A DNA stretch of 64,000 nucleotides from an uncultured Chloroflexales bacterium (GTDB taxonomy: Bacteria; Chloroflexota; Chloroflexia; Chloroflexales; Chloroflexaceae): assembly GCA_937918935.1 (NCBI GenBank), contig CAKZSI010000057.1, positions 43,362 to 107,361 of the forward strand, given 5' to 3'. Positions 31,222 to 39,066 of this stretch are shown one piece after another (within the stretch, counting starts at the first letter, position 1; the number at the start of each line of letters is the position of its first letter). The position numbers and the translations under genes are program-made. The notes under the pieces were generated by a model that was not told the DNA's origin, did not search any database, and saw nothing but the letters and a program-made list of their open reading frames with translations.

Positions 31222-33114
31222 ATGAATACGCGCCCCACCACCCGGGCTGAACAACGGGCAGCCGAGGGCGCCGAGTTGCGCAACTACCGGCTGATCAAAC
31301 GTCTGGCCCAGGAGGAACTGGCAACCGTCTACAGCGCCAGCCACCTTACGCTGGAACGCCCGGTTGAGGTGCACATCCTGCGCCGTAACGACTGGGTCTC
31401 CTCGGGGCGTTTTCAGCTTGCCGCGCGCCTGGCCGCGCGCCTTAGCCACCCCAACCTGGTGCCGGTGATCGATGCAGGACACGATGAACGCTACGGCCAC
31501 TACCTGGTCACCCCCCAGCTCGACGCCCAGCCCCTCAGCGCGCTGCTTGCCGCCGGCCCCCTGCCGCCGCTGCTGGCCGTGCGCATCGTAACGCAGATCG
31601 CCGCCGCCCTCGATTACCTGCACGCCCAGCAGATCGTTCATCGCGACGTGCAGCCGGCCAATATTCTCGTCACCGCCGAGGGTGTGGCCTACCTGACCAG
31701 TCTGAGCCTCGCCGCCGCTCCCGATACTCCTGACCTCAGCAGCCTCGAGGAGGCCGATTACCTGACGCCCTACTCCGCCCCCGAACAGCGTTTCACCGAG
31801 GGGGAGGCCAGCCCCGCGCTCGATGTCTATGGTCTGGGGGCCGTGACGTACCATATGCTCTCGGGCGAGGCCCCTCCCGAACCTGGCGCGCCCCTGCCCA
31901 GCCTGGCCGCGGTTGACCCTGCCCTGGCCCCCGCCGACCGCGTTGTGCGCCGCATGCTGTTGCCGCAGCCGCAGGCCCGCTTTCCCAACCCCTCCGCCGC
32001 TGCCACCGCTCTGCGCCAGGCGCTTCGCGGCCAGATCGACCAGGCCACCGATGATATGGAGGAGTCGCGCTGGGAGCCGAGTGCCGAGTGGCTGCCGAAC
32101 CCCTTTGAGACGGCGCTTGACCCCGCCCTCCACGAGCGTTTTCAGGAGTATCTCGCCCGCGCCCGCAAGCGCGCCGATGAGTTGCACCGCCGCGATGCCA
32201 TCCGGCGCTTTCTTAACCGCTGGAGCCGCGATGGCTTCTTCCGCCGTCGCGCCCTTGGCCAGCTTATCCAGCCCGAACAGATCGTCAGCTATAACGTCTA
32301 TTTCTACGAACTGCGCGTGCTCTATGAGACGCGCACCGAACCCATCCCCCGCCTTCGCCCCCAGGCTCCCACGGATCAACCGCACGCCTTTCAGACTCCC
32401 GCCGATGTGTGGCAGGTTCCTGTGCCTGAGATGGGTCCGCTGGAGAGCGTTCGGCCCCGCGAGCTGGCGCTGCCTGGTTCAGAGCGCATCTTCACCTGCA
32501 CCGAGTGCCTCGGCGCCGGCAAGGTCTTCTGCACCACGTGCAAAGGTCAGGGTACTGTCGAAAAGGTTAGCCGCGTCTCCAATCGCGACCGTAGCCGTTC
32601 AGCAGAGACAATTGCGGTGGAGTGCCCGACCTGCCGCGGGTATGGCAAGCAGGTTTGCCCCAGATGCGAGGGCGCCGGCAATCTGGTGGAAGAACTGGTC
32701 TTCACCTGGTCGCGCCGGGCGATGCTGTTCGAGAACTCCGATGATGTGGAGGACCTGCCGCGCATGGCGATCCGCAAGTGCCTCGAACTGGTCTTCGAGG
32801 GTCCGATCGACCCGTACAAGGGTCCCTGGTACAGCGTTGCCCCCCTCGCCGAGGTGCTGCGCGAGGTGATCAAAGCGGCCGGCGATGATACGCGCATCGG
32901 CCACGCCGAGCTTACGGTCCGTGGCGCGCCAATCACCGAGGTGGATTTCGTGCTCGATGACCAGCCACGCCAGCTTCACCTGGTTGGCTTCGAGCCGCAA
33001 CTCTTCGGCGACTGGTCGCTCTACAATCGCGAGCGCATCGCCCTGGTCGTGGTGGTTGCCATCGTGGCGATGCTTGCGGTTCTGGCGTTTGTCGGGGTCG
33101 TCGGGCTGCGTTAG
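31222..33114 (+). CDS. Pseudokinase fused to a DnaJ-type zinc finger and a C-terminal membrane anchor
   Basis: The product has 630 residues. Residues 20-280 have the shape of a bacterial Ser/Thr protein kinase (SHPNLVPVIDAG, AALDYLHAQQIVHRDVQPANILV, YSAPEQ, ALDVYGLGAVTYHMLSGE), but key residues are gone. The ATP-binding lysine of the VAIK motif is His51 (VEVHIL), the HRDxKxxN lysine is Gln144, and the DFG metal site reads Ser-Leu-Ser (160-162). A charged helical linker follows (about 300-380). Four C-x-x-C-x-G-x-G repeats lie at 426-433, 437-444, 468-475 and 479-486, the layout of the DnaJ zinc-finger domain. A domain of about 110 residues leads to a membrane helix (606-628) at the very end. 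The protein should sit in the membrane with its domains in the cytoplasm. No J-domain is present. A scaffold or sensor role is inferred. Confidence 0.8.
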   Translation: MNTRPTTRAEQRAAEGAELRNYRLIKRLAQEELATVYSASHLTLERPVEVHILRRNDWVSSGRFQLAARLAARLSHPNLVPVIDAGHDERYGHYLVTPQLDAQPLSALLAAGPLPPLLAVRIVTQIAAALDYLHAQQIVHRDVQPANILVTAEGVAYLTSLSLAAAPDTPDLSSLEEADYLTPYSAPEQRFTEGEASPALDVYGLGAVTYHMLSGEAPPEPGAPLPSLAAVDPALAPADRVVRRMLLPQPQARFPNPSAAATALRQALRGQIDQATDDMEESRWEPSAEWLPNPFETALDPALHERFQEYLARARKRADELHRRDAIRRFLNRWSRDGFFRRRALGQLIQPEQIVSYNVYFYELRVLYETRTEPIPRLRPQAPTDQPHAFQTPADVWQVPVPEMGPLESVRPRELALPGSERIFTCTECLGAGKVFCTTCKGQGTVEKVSRVSNRDRSRSAETIAVECPTCRGYGKQVCPRCEGAGNLVEELVFTWSRRAMLFENSDDVEDLPRMAIRKCLELVFEGPIDPYKGPWYSVAPLAEVLREVIKAAGDDTRIGHAELTVRGAPITEVDFVLDDQPRQLHLVGFEPQLFGDWSLYNRERIALVVVVAIVAMLAVLAFVGVVGLR

Positions 33115-33151
33115 GTCCGCATATGGCTTCGCCGCGCCGGTGGTGTGGATC

Positions 33152-33250
33152 TGAGAAAACCGGGTTTTCCCGTGCCCCTGCCAGCGGGAGGGGGGCGGGC
33201 GCCAGGTCGAGGAAGAGGGGGAAACGGGGTTTCCCTGTGCCCCTGCCCAT
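33152..33250. repeat. Two dispersed palindromes in tandem
   Basis: GAGAAAACCGGGTTTTCCC plus GTGCCCCTGCC (33152-33182), then GGGGGAAACGGGGTTTCCC plus TGTGCCCCTGCCC (33216-33249). Both carry the shared 3' tail, so the tail belongs to the unit. Confidence 0.8.
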
Positions 33251-33633
33251 GGGAGGGCCTCCAGTTCCCAACGCCGCTTGAAAGGGGAAGGCGCCGCCTT
33301 CTCAGGGGTAGGGTTTTTCCGGCACATCCTCGTCTCGCATGCGCCATCCGGGGCGTTGGGACGCCCAGGTCCTCCCTCTGCCGCTCAGGAAGAGGTGGCA
33401 GGGGGGTGAGGATCACAAGCGCATTGGATGCCGAAAACCCCTGTTTCCTCGAAAGACCCTACCCCTGAGAGAGGGGCCGCCCTCCCTGTACCATCCCCCG
33501 CCTCTCAGTCTCCCGTCAGCTTCCCTTCAGCCAGCGATCATGCCGCAGTAATCAGCCGCGCTCCATCGGTGCGCGGCGCCCTCGTTCGAGTCAGCGCAAG
33601 ACAGAATCTGTACTCATCGGATCGAGGTGCCGT
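33251..33633. other. Gap before the glycoside-hydrolase-like gene
   Basis: About 380 bases with short GC-rich inverted repeats (for example CTCAGGGGTAGGG near 33301 and GAAGAGGTGGCAGGGGGGTGAG near 33390). No gene or promoter stands out. Confidence 0.4.
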
Positions 33634-35331
33634 ATGCGCGTCAGACTCGCTCGTTGTTGGGTGCTGGTACCCTGCGCCCTTGTGTTGCTCTTCCTCACCG
33701 CTTGCGGCTCCGGCCCGTCAGTTGCGGTCTCCGCGCCGGCGATGCTCCCTACGGCCCGCATCCTGCGCGAACCTGAGCCTGAAGCGTCTCCGCCGCTGCG
33801 CCTCGGCAGCGCGCCCGAGGCGCAGGCTTCCGGCGGTGGCGCCAGCGGCATCCGCGCCGACGCCGGAAGCGCCTCTTCGACCACCGGCCCCGGCGCCTCT
33901 ACCGCAGTTGCTTCCGTGGAGCAAACCGGCGCCACCGCCCTCCCCGGCACATCCACTGCCGGCCCGGTCAGTGGCGGCCTGCCCGACGATGCCTGGGGGC
34001 GCCGCGGCCCCGGCGCTGGCGCGCAGACCGGGCCAGGCGCGGCCCCGGCCCCGCCCACCGGCCCCAACGACGAGATTGTTGTGCGCCTGCCGACACCCGG
34101 CCCGGCGCCCTCGGGCACGCCTACTGCTCCCGTGGCGCCCACCACCGCGGCCTCCCCTCCCCTCCCCGGCGTAACCGTGTCCCCCCCGCCGCCGGGCAGC
34201 ACCGCGGTGGCCCCGACGCCGCTGCCGACCGTCGTCCCACCGCGCGATGGCCCCGGCGGCCTGCCCTACCCGCTCACCCTTACCCGGCTGAACTTCGGCG
34301 TCGTCGGCCACCTGTACTACACCGACCGCGCCACGGCCCTGCGGAAGGCGCGTGAGGCCGGGTTCACCTGGTTTCGCCAGCAGATCCACTGGCGTGACAT
34401 CGAAGATGCCAGTGGGGCCTTCTTCTGGGGCGATCTGGATAACATCGTTGCCGATGTCAACGACGCCGGCCTGCTGTTGATGATCAACATCACCCGTTCC
34501 CCGACCTGGTACACCGCCAATGGCGCCGACGGTCTGCCCCAGGATCCCGCCGCGCTGGCCCGCTTCGCCGAGGCCCTGGCCCGGCGCTACAGCGGTCGCG
34601 TCCACGCCATTCTGATCTGGAACGAGCAGAACCTGGCCTATGAAAATGGCGGCAGCATCAGTCCCGGTGATCCGGGCCATTTTGTCGAGATTATGGCTGC
34701 CGCCTACACCGCCATCAAGAACGCCGACCCGCGCATCATCGTGGTTGCCGGCGCGCCGGCCTCCACCGCCACCAACAACCCCGCCGTCGCGATGGATACC
34801 CTTTCGTACCTGCGCGCCATGTACAGCTACAACGGCGGCATGATCCGCGACTACTTCGATGTCCAGGCGCTGCATCCCGGCGGCTCGGCCAATCCGCCCG
34901 AGACCCTCTACCCCGAGAACCCCAGTTCCGCCCAGGGATGGACGGATGATCCCTCCTTCTATTTCCGGCACGTGGAGAACCAGCGCCGCGTGATGGAAGA
35001 AGCGGGGCTGGGCAATCACCAGGTCTGGATCACCGAGTATGGCTGGGCCACCCCCAACAACACCCCGGGCTATGAGTTCGGCAACCAGATCAGCTTTGAG
35101 ACGCAACGCGACTACATCGTCGGGGCGATCTGGTACACCTTCAACAACTACCCCTGGGTCAGCAACATGTTCCTCTGGAACCTGAATTTCACCGTCTTGC
35201 AACGCGAGAACGGGCGTGACCCCAATCACGAACAGGGGTCGTTCAGCATCGTCAACGCCGACTGGTCGCCCCGTCCCGCCTTCTGGGGCATCCAGGAGGC
35301 CATCACCCGGGTGCGGAGCCTGCAACCGTAA
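33634..35331 (+). CDS. Lipoprotein with glycoside-hydrolase-like TIM barrel (GH-A clan)
   Basis: The product has 565 residues. A lipobox LFLTACGSG (Cys near residue 26) is followed by a very long low-complexity Pro/Ala/Gly/Thr linker (about 30-205). The catalytic-type domain begins at LNFGVVGHLYYTDRATALRKAREAGFTWFRQQIHWRDIE. The acid/base Glu candidate is in VHAILIWNEQNLAYE and the nucleophile Glu candidate in HQVWITEYGWATP. This W-N-E and E-Y-G-W pair is the mark of clan GH-A enzymes such as GH5 and GH39. The polysaccharide is unknown. The protein is probably tethered outside the cell by its lipid and held away from the membrane by the linker. Confidence 0.82.
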   Translation: MRVRLARCWVLVPCALVLLFLTACGSGPSVAVSAPAMLPTARILREPEPEASPPLRLGSAPEAQASGGGASGIRADAGSASSTTGPGASTAVASVEQTGATALPGTSTAGPVSGGLPDDAWGRRGPGAGAQTGPGAAPAPPTGPNDEIVVRLPTPGPAPSGTPTAPVAPTTAASPPLPGVTVSPPPPGSTAVAPTPLPTVVPPRDGPGGLPYPLTLTRLNFGVVGHLYYTDRATALRKAREAGFTWFRQQIHWRDIEDASGAFFWGDLDNIVADVNDAGLLLMINITRSPTWYTANGADGLPQDPAALARFAEALARRYSGRVHAILIWNEQNLAYENGGSISPGDPGHFVEIMAAAYTAIKNADPRIIVVAGAPASTATNNPAVAMDTLSYLRAMYSYNGGMIRDYFDVQALHPGGSANPPETLYPENPSSAQGWTDDPSFYFRHVENQRRVMEEAGLGNHQVWITEYGWATPNNTPGYEFGNQISFETQRDYIVGAIWYTFNNYPWVSNMFLWNLNFTVLQRENGRDPNHEQGSFSIVNADWSPRPAFWGIQEAITRVRSLQP

Positions 35332-35385
35332 CCGTAAAGATTGCGTCGTTCCCCGCTACCGCTACGACGCCACAACATACAGGGG

Positions 35386-35413
35386 CGTGGAGAAACCCGC
35401 TGTCCCACGCCCC
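35386..35413. repeat. Dispersed palindrome copy, degenerate
   Basis: CGTGGAGAAACCCGCTGTCC then CACGCCCCGC. It lies between the converging glycoside-hydrolase and methyltransferase genes. Confidence 0.5.
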
Positions 35414-35449
35414 GCTCTCAATTCCTGGTGACCATCCACATCAAGCCAA

Positions 35450-36049
35450 CTACCCTGCCCGTCCGGCGACCAGAACGTGCCAGACCACGCCGGGGCGGCC
35501 CCCGTCGGCCTCGGCGGTCTGCTGCCACACCTGAAGGCCGTGGCGTGAACAGGCGGCGGCCAGCGCATCGGCGGCGATGGGGGTGTACAGGCGCCCGTCG
35601 GGCTCGCGGGGGGCGCTGGTTTCGCTGGCGCGGTAGGTGATCAGCAGGCGGCCCCCCGGCGCGACGATGCGGCACAGCGCCGCCAGTGCCTCCTCGATGG
35701 CCTCGGCGGGCAGGTGCATCAATACGGCGCTGCACAGCACATTGGTGAAGGCCCCGCCAGGGATCTCCGCCAGATCGGGGAGCGCGGCCTGGCGCAGATC
35801 AAGGGTCGGATAGGTAGCCCGCGCCTCGGCCAGCATGCCTGGCGAGGCGTCGTAGCCGATCGCCGGAAAGCCGTGGGCCACGAGCCAGGCGGTGTCGCGG
35901 CCGCTGCCGCAGCCGATGTCGGCGGTAGGTGCGCCGGGAACGAAGACGCGCTCGATCAGGCGGTAGAGCGCCGCCGGCGTCTTGCCGCGTTGCGCCGCAG
36001 CATAGTCTGCCGCCCGCGCATTGTAAGTCTGAATGGTCTGGTGATCCAT
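35450..36049 (-). CDS. Class I SAM-dependent methyltransferase
   Basis: The product has 199 residues. SAM motif I is PTADIGCGSGRDTAWLVAHG, followed by GYDASPGMLAEARATYP (motif II acidic residue), AALPDLAEIPGGAF, and NVLCSAVLMHLP (motif IV). The later GGRLLITYRAS strand completes the fold. The GSGRDTAWL form recalls TehB and thiopurine-like small methyltransferases; the substrate is unknown. ATG at 36049 shares one base with the stop codon of the upstream gene (TGATG), so the two are translated together. That partner is a membrane coiled-coil protein, which gives no clue to the substrate. Confidence 0.85.
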   Translation of the reverse strand: MDHQTIQTYNARAADYAAAQRGKTPAALYRLIERVFVPGAPTADIGCGSGRDTAWLVAHGFPAIGYDASPGMLAEARATYPTLDLRQAALPDLAEIPGGAFTNVLCSAVLMHLPAEAIEEALAALCRIVAPGGRLLITYRASETSAPREPDGRLYTPIAADALAAACSRHGLQVWQQTAEADGGRPGVVWHVLVAGRAG

Positions 36050-36864
36050 CACCCACGCCCCTGCCGGTAGAGATCCCATCCCTGCACCAGCAAGCCCGGT
36101 TGCGCCAGGGCCAGACAGACCAGCAACAGGATGACTCCCCAGCTCAACAGGCCGATCCAGAAGGGCGCCGCGGTGCGTATGTTTGCGACCTGGCGCCGGA
36201 GATCCTCGACCACCTTCTGGTACTGGCCAACGACTCCGCGGGCGCTGCCCAGGTTGGCGCTCAGGGCTTCCAACCCGGTCGCCACTTCGACCAGATCGGC
36301 GGCGATCCTGGTCGTATTCTGCTGCGCTGTGTCGATCCCCTCGCCGATCGCGGTAAGCGCTGGCGGCACATCGTCGAGGGTCTCGGCCACGCCTGCAATC
36401 GCGACGTTCAGCGGCACGTCGGGATTGTAGGGCACGCCGAAGATGCTCAACGTGCGCAGCATCGCGTCCACTGCCCTGGCCGTCTCCGCCGCGCTATCCA
36501 GGGCCTGGCGGGTCGAGACGATCGTCGCCGGCAGCCGCGTGCCGCTCAACGTCTCAAGGGCGGCCAGGCCGGGTTGCGTATCGGCAACTGTCTGCGAGGC
36601 GCCGGCGACTGTGGCGCTCAGGTTGCCTACGGTGCGCTCGGCCTCCACCAGCGAGGTGCCAGCGATGTTTAACCCTTCGCTCGTGGCGTCGAGCGCCCTT
36701 TCCAGCGTATCGAGTTGCTGCTGCAGCCCGGATTGCAGCACTACACCAGCGTAGCTCACGCTGATGATGCCCGCCAGGCTCACCAGCAGCCCCAGGACGG
36801 CGCTGGCCATCAGGAGTGCGCCAGCGATGCGTCGTTGGCGCGGGCCAGGCTGAAACTGCTTCAT
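36049..36864 (-). CDS. Two-pass membrane protein with long coiled-coil loop
   Basis: The 271-residue protein has a membrane helix at about 14-36 (GALLMASAVLGLLVSLAGIIS), then an extracytoplasmic helical region with heptad-like Leu/Val/Ala and repeated Thr/Ser/Gln (QQQLDTLERALDATSEG, SAAETARAVDAML, LEALSANLGSARGVVGQY). A second membrane helix lies at about 233-255. The shape is like the sensing part of chemoreceptors or an apolipoprotein-like spacer, but no signalling domain follows. ATG at 36864 sits behind GAGG. The stop overlaps the methyltransferase start. Function unknown. Confidence 0.65.
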   Translation of the reverse strand: MKQFQPGPRQRRIAGALLMASAVLGLLVSLAGIISVSYAGVVLQSGLQQQLDTLERALDATSEGLNIAGTSLVEAERTVGNLSATVAGASQTVADTQPGLAALETLSGTRLPATIVSTRQALDSAAETARAVDAMLRTLSIFGVPYNPDVPLNVAIAGVAETLDDVPPALTAIGEGIDTAQQNTTRIAADLVEVATGLEALSANLGSARGVVGQYQKVVEDLRRQVANIRTAAPFWIGLLSWGVILLLVCLALAQPGLLVQGWDLYRQGRG

Positions 36865-36906
36865 CGTACCTCGGTGTATCTTGCGCGCACCACTACTACA
36901 AACACT

Positions 36907-36945
36907 CACACTTATCCACAAACGTGTGTGGATAAGTGTGGATAA
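36907..36945. promoter_or_regulatory. Cluster of three perfect DnaA boxes in a palindrome
   Basis: TTATCCACA (36912-36920) and TGTGGATAA (36927-36935) lie in a perfect 14-base inverted repeat CACACTTATCCACA / TGTGGATAAGTGTG. A third box, TGTGGATAA, follows at 36937-36945. All three equal the DnaA consensus. They are 43 bases upstream of the membrane coiled-coil gene. No dnaA, dnaN or AT-rich unwinding region is nearby. Confidence 0.6.
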
Positions 36946-37069
36946 CATCGGGGCGCCCCTTGCTCTCTGTAGGGGGGTGCGGAAGAGCAGCGCCCCTCGA
37001 CCGGACCGGTAACAGGCTGTAAAAGGTCGGCTGGCGCCACGCCAGCAGGTCGTGGCCTATCATGAGCAT

Positions 37070-37302
37070 CTGCGCTGATTGGCGTGCAAAGGGGGCCAGG
37101 TATTTCAGCAGGGTTGCCAGCCGCAAGCCCACAGCCTCATTGTTGCCGAGGATCACCGTATCGTTCTCGCGCAACCCCGCAAGGATCTCGACCCGCTCCG
37201 GCGAGACCAGGCCCGGGCTCACCTCCACGCGCTATTCTTCTCACCGTCTTTGACGATCACGAATGGGCGCTCCCGATTATAGCGGATGGCCGCTGGTGCA
37301 AG
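37070..37302 (-). pseudogene. Decayed C-terminal piece of an HlyD/RND-type periplasmic adaptor
   Basis: On the minus strand LAPAAIRYNRERPFVIVKDG runs to a stop in one frame. The neighbouring frame, from about 37229, reads VEVSPGLVSPERVEILAGLRENDTVILGNN. Read together with one missing base they match the end of membrane-fusion proteins (PaaAI...PFV.V..G, then V..G....drVEIlsGLkegD.V). The N-terminal lipoyl and coiled-coil parts are absent. This is a relic with a frameshift, lying just before the DnaA-box cluster. Confidence 0.6.
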
Positions 37303-38051
37303 CCAGCGCCTGCTCCGAGCGCCCCGACCGTTGCCGCACCGCCATATTGGCGCCACTGGAGCAATGAATGCCGCCGTGTGCAAAAATTCATCCAGGGCGC
37401 GCGTGAGCCTGCCGACGCATAGGGACGCTCCAGGGCTTTCCGGTGCACAGATCGGGTTAATAGCTGCCGGGGCGGCAGGCAAGCCCGAATTTCGATTGTA
37501 TTATGCCAGAGTGACACTTTCTTTATTCAGTTACGAATGATTCGGAGCTGATGCAACGTCGAACAAACCTGTCAGATGTGGCAATTGCGGTAAGCTCGCG
37601 GTCATTGGCGCGCCGCCGCCAGGATCTTCCCCTTAAGGAGGGGTGTCGCACCTCCGATCAGCAGTTTGTAGTGTATGCGGGGCCTTTGTGTACCCGCATG
37701 GTGCTGCACGCAGGCTCTTCTCGGAGGGCAGCGTCATCACCAATCCTCACGCAGGAGATGTCTGGACAGGCTCTTAGCTCTACTTTCTCACTGCGCACCT
37801 GGCGGAGGTTGCGGGGACTGCAGTCCCCCGCCGAACCTCCTTGCAGCCGAAGCCGCGTAGTATTAGCCTCGGGTAAATGATCTGTCATTCTCTCGTCTGG
37901 AAGCTGTAAGCGAATTGTTTCCTGCCACTGTTACAGTCTTCCCATACGATAGCCGGGCGGCCCCGCGTGCATCAGTTATGTGACAGAACGCGAGTATCCA
38001 GATATGCCTGGCATAGGTGCACCCTCCCAGACCCTCCTATCAGACAGGGGA

Positions 38052-38073
38052 TGGGGAAACCAGGTTTCCCCAC
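38052..38073. repeat. Dispersed palindrome TGGGGAAACC-A-GGTTTCCCCA
   Basis: The most perfect copy seen: 10-base arms with one central base. The tail is CCCGCC, not the usual CACGCCCCTGCC. Confidence 0.85.
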
Positions 38074-38101
38074 CCGCCTTAAGCCGGCTATGCTCGTGTG
38101 A

Positions 38102-38119
38102 GATGCACCATGGTGCATC
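38102..38119. repeat. 18-base perfect palindrome
   Basis: GATGCACCATGGTGCATC. It could be a dimeric regulator site; no promoter boxes are clear beside it. Confidence 0.4.
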
Positions 38120-38476
38120 ACGGCGGCACGAACGAGCGATGATGCGTCGGGGAAAGTAGTTACCGTAAATCAAAGTCGGTGAGGCGTGATGCGCAGGTTA
38201 ACGGTAGCGAACCGTGCCTTGCCGGGGGCAACGGGGACGTGCTCCGGACCATGAAGCTGGCGCACGTCGATCGCCTGTTGCGGTTCTCTGGCACGCTTGC
38301 CGAAGCCCTCGCCACGCCTGCCCGGTATGCCCGGCCGGTCGGCGACGGCCCCGTGTTGACGGCGCCTCACGCGCAGACTTCGTGACGAGGCCGCGGTGCC
38401 CTTCCGTGGGCCGGGACGTAAGGAAAGCCGGGTTCTCTGACGAAGGCAGGGGGACCGCCGGGCTGCTGGCCGGAAC

Positions 38477-38502
38477 GTGGGGAAGGCCCGGTTCCCCGCA
38501 CC
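38477..38502. repeat. Dispersed palindrome copy, variant
   Basis: GTGGGGAAGGCCCGGTTCCCC with tail GCACC, about 37 bases before the STAS gene. A weaker relative (GGAAAGCCGGGTTCTC) lies at 38421. Confidence 0.6.
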
Positions 38503-38538
38503 TCACCAACTGACCTTTTCACCTCAGGAGACAAGAAA

Positions 38539-38877
38539 ATGGACATGAGAACGTATAGTACAGACGAAATACATATTCTTGAAATCAGCGGTCGCTTTGA
38601 TGCCAATACGGTCCAGCCAGTTGCAACCTGGTTGGAACAGACCACCTCCACCCCGGGCGCGCGGGTGCTGATCAATCTGACTGACACTACCTTTGTTGAT
38701 TCGACGGCGCTGGCCACGCTGGTGCAGGCGCTCAAACGCTGCCAGCAGATGCAGGGGGATCTCTACCTCTGCGGCATGCGCCATCCCGTCCACAAGATTT
38801 TCGAACTTACCCGCCTTGATAAATCCTTCAACATTTTTTCCGATAAGGATTGTGCTCTGCAAGCTTTCGTAAAATAA
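38539..38877 (+). CDS. STAS-domain anti-anti-sigma factor (SpoIIAA/RsbV-like)
   Basis: The 112-residue single-domain STAS protein starts MDMRTYSTDEIHILEISGRFDANTV. The loop FVDSTALATLVQALKRCQ carries the Ser (about 57) that RsbW-type kinases phosphorylate. In the known systems the unphosphorylated form binds the kinase and frees its target. The closing DLYLCGMRHPVHKIFELTRLDKSFNIF strand-helix is standard. ATG follows AGGAGACAAGAAA. It heads an apparent operon with the phosphatase, kinase and receiver genes, so it is the probable substrate of both. Confidence 0.93.
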   Translation: MDMRTYSTDEIHILEISGRFDANTVQPVATWLEQTTSTPGARVLINLTDTTFVDSTALATLVQALKRCQQMQGDLYLCGMRHPVHKIFELTRLDKSFNIFSDKDCALQAFVK

Positions 38878-39066
38878 GAGATGCAAATACTGCAACGATA
38901 CCGCGTCCTGCGGGGGGCCGCAGGGTTGCCGCAACATTTCCCTTTCCGAAGCGGTGCGACTTAACCAGGCCGCTTCGGAAAAGGTTTTCGGAGGGGCACG
39001 GCCTCTCCGAGCCTCGCCCAGAAAGAGAAGGGTTGTTGTAGAACAAACTGTATCGAGAACCACGCT

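Larger units (their letters stand above)
37303..38538. other. Long gene-free stretch
   Basis: About 1.2 kb without a convincing frame. Visible elements are GGACAGGCTC at about 37763, which mirrors GAGCCTGTCC at 4800, a CCTCCTATCAGACAGGGGATG lead-in to a perfect GGGGAAACC palindrome (38052-38073), an 18-base palindrome (38102-38119) and a GTGGGGAAGG repeat (38477-38502). It may be old mobile-element scar DNA. Confidence 0.5.

Noticed and set aside
31222..33114. Active Hanks-type protein kinase
   Set aside because: Three core residues needed for ATP and magnesium handling are replaced, so activity by the usual mechanism is unlikely.
36907..36945. Chromosome origin
   Set aside because: Only three boxes, no AT-rich unwinding region, and no dnaA, dnaN, gyrB or rpmH nearby.
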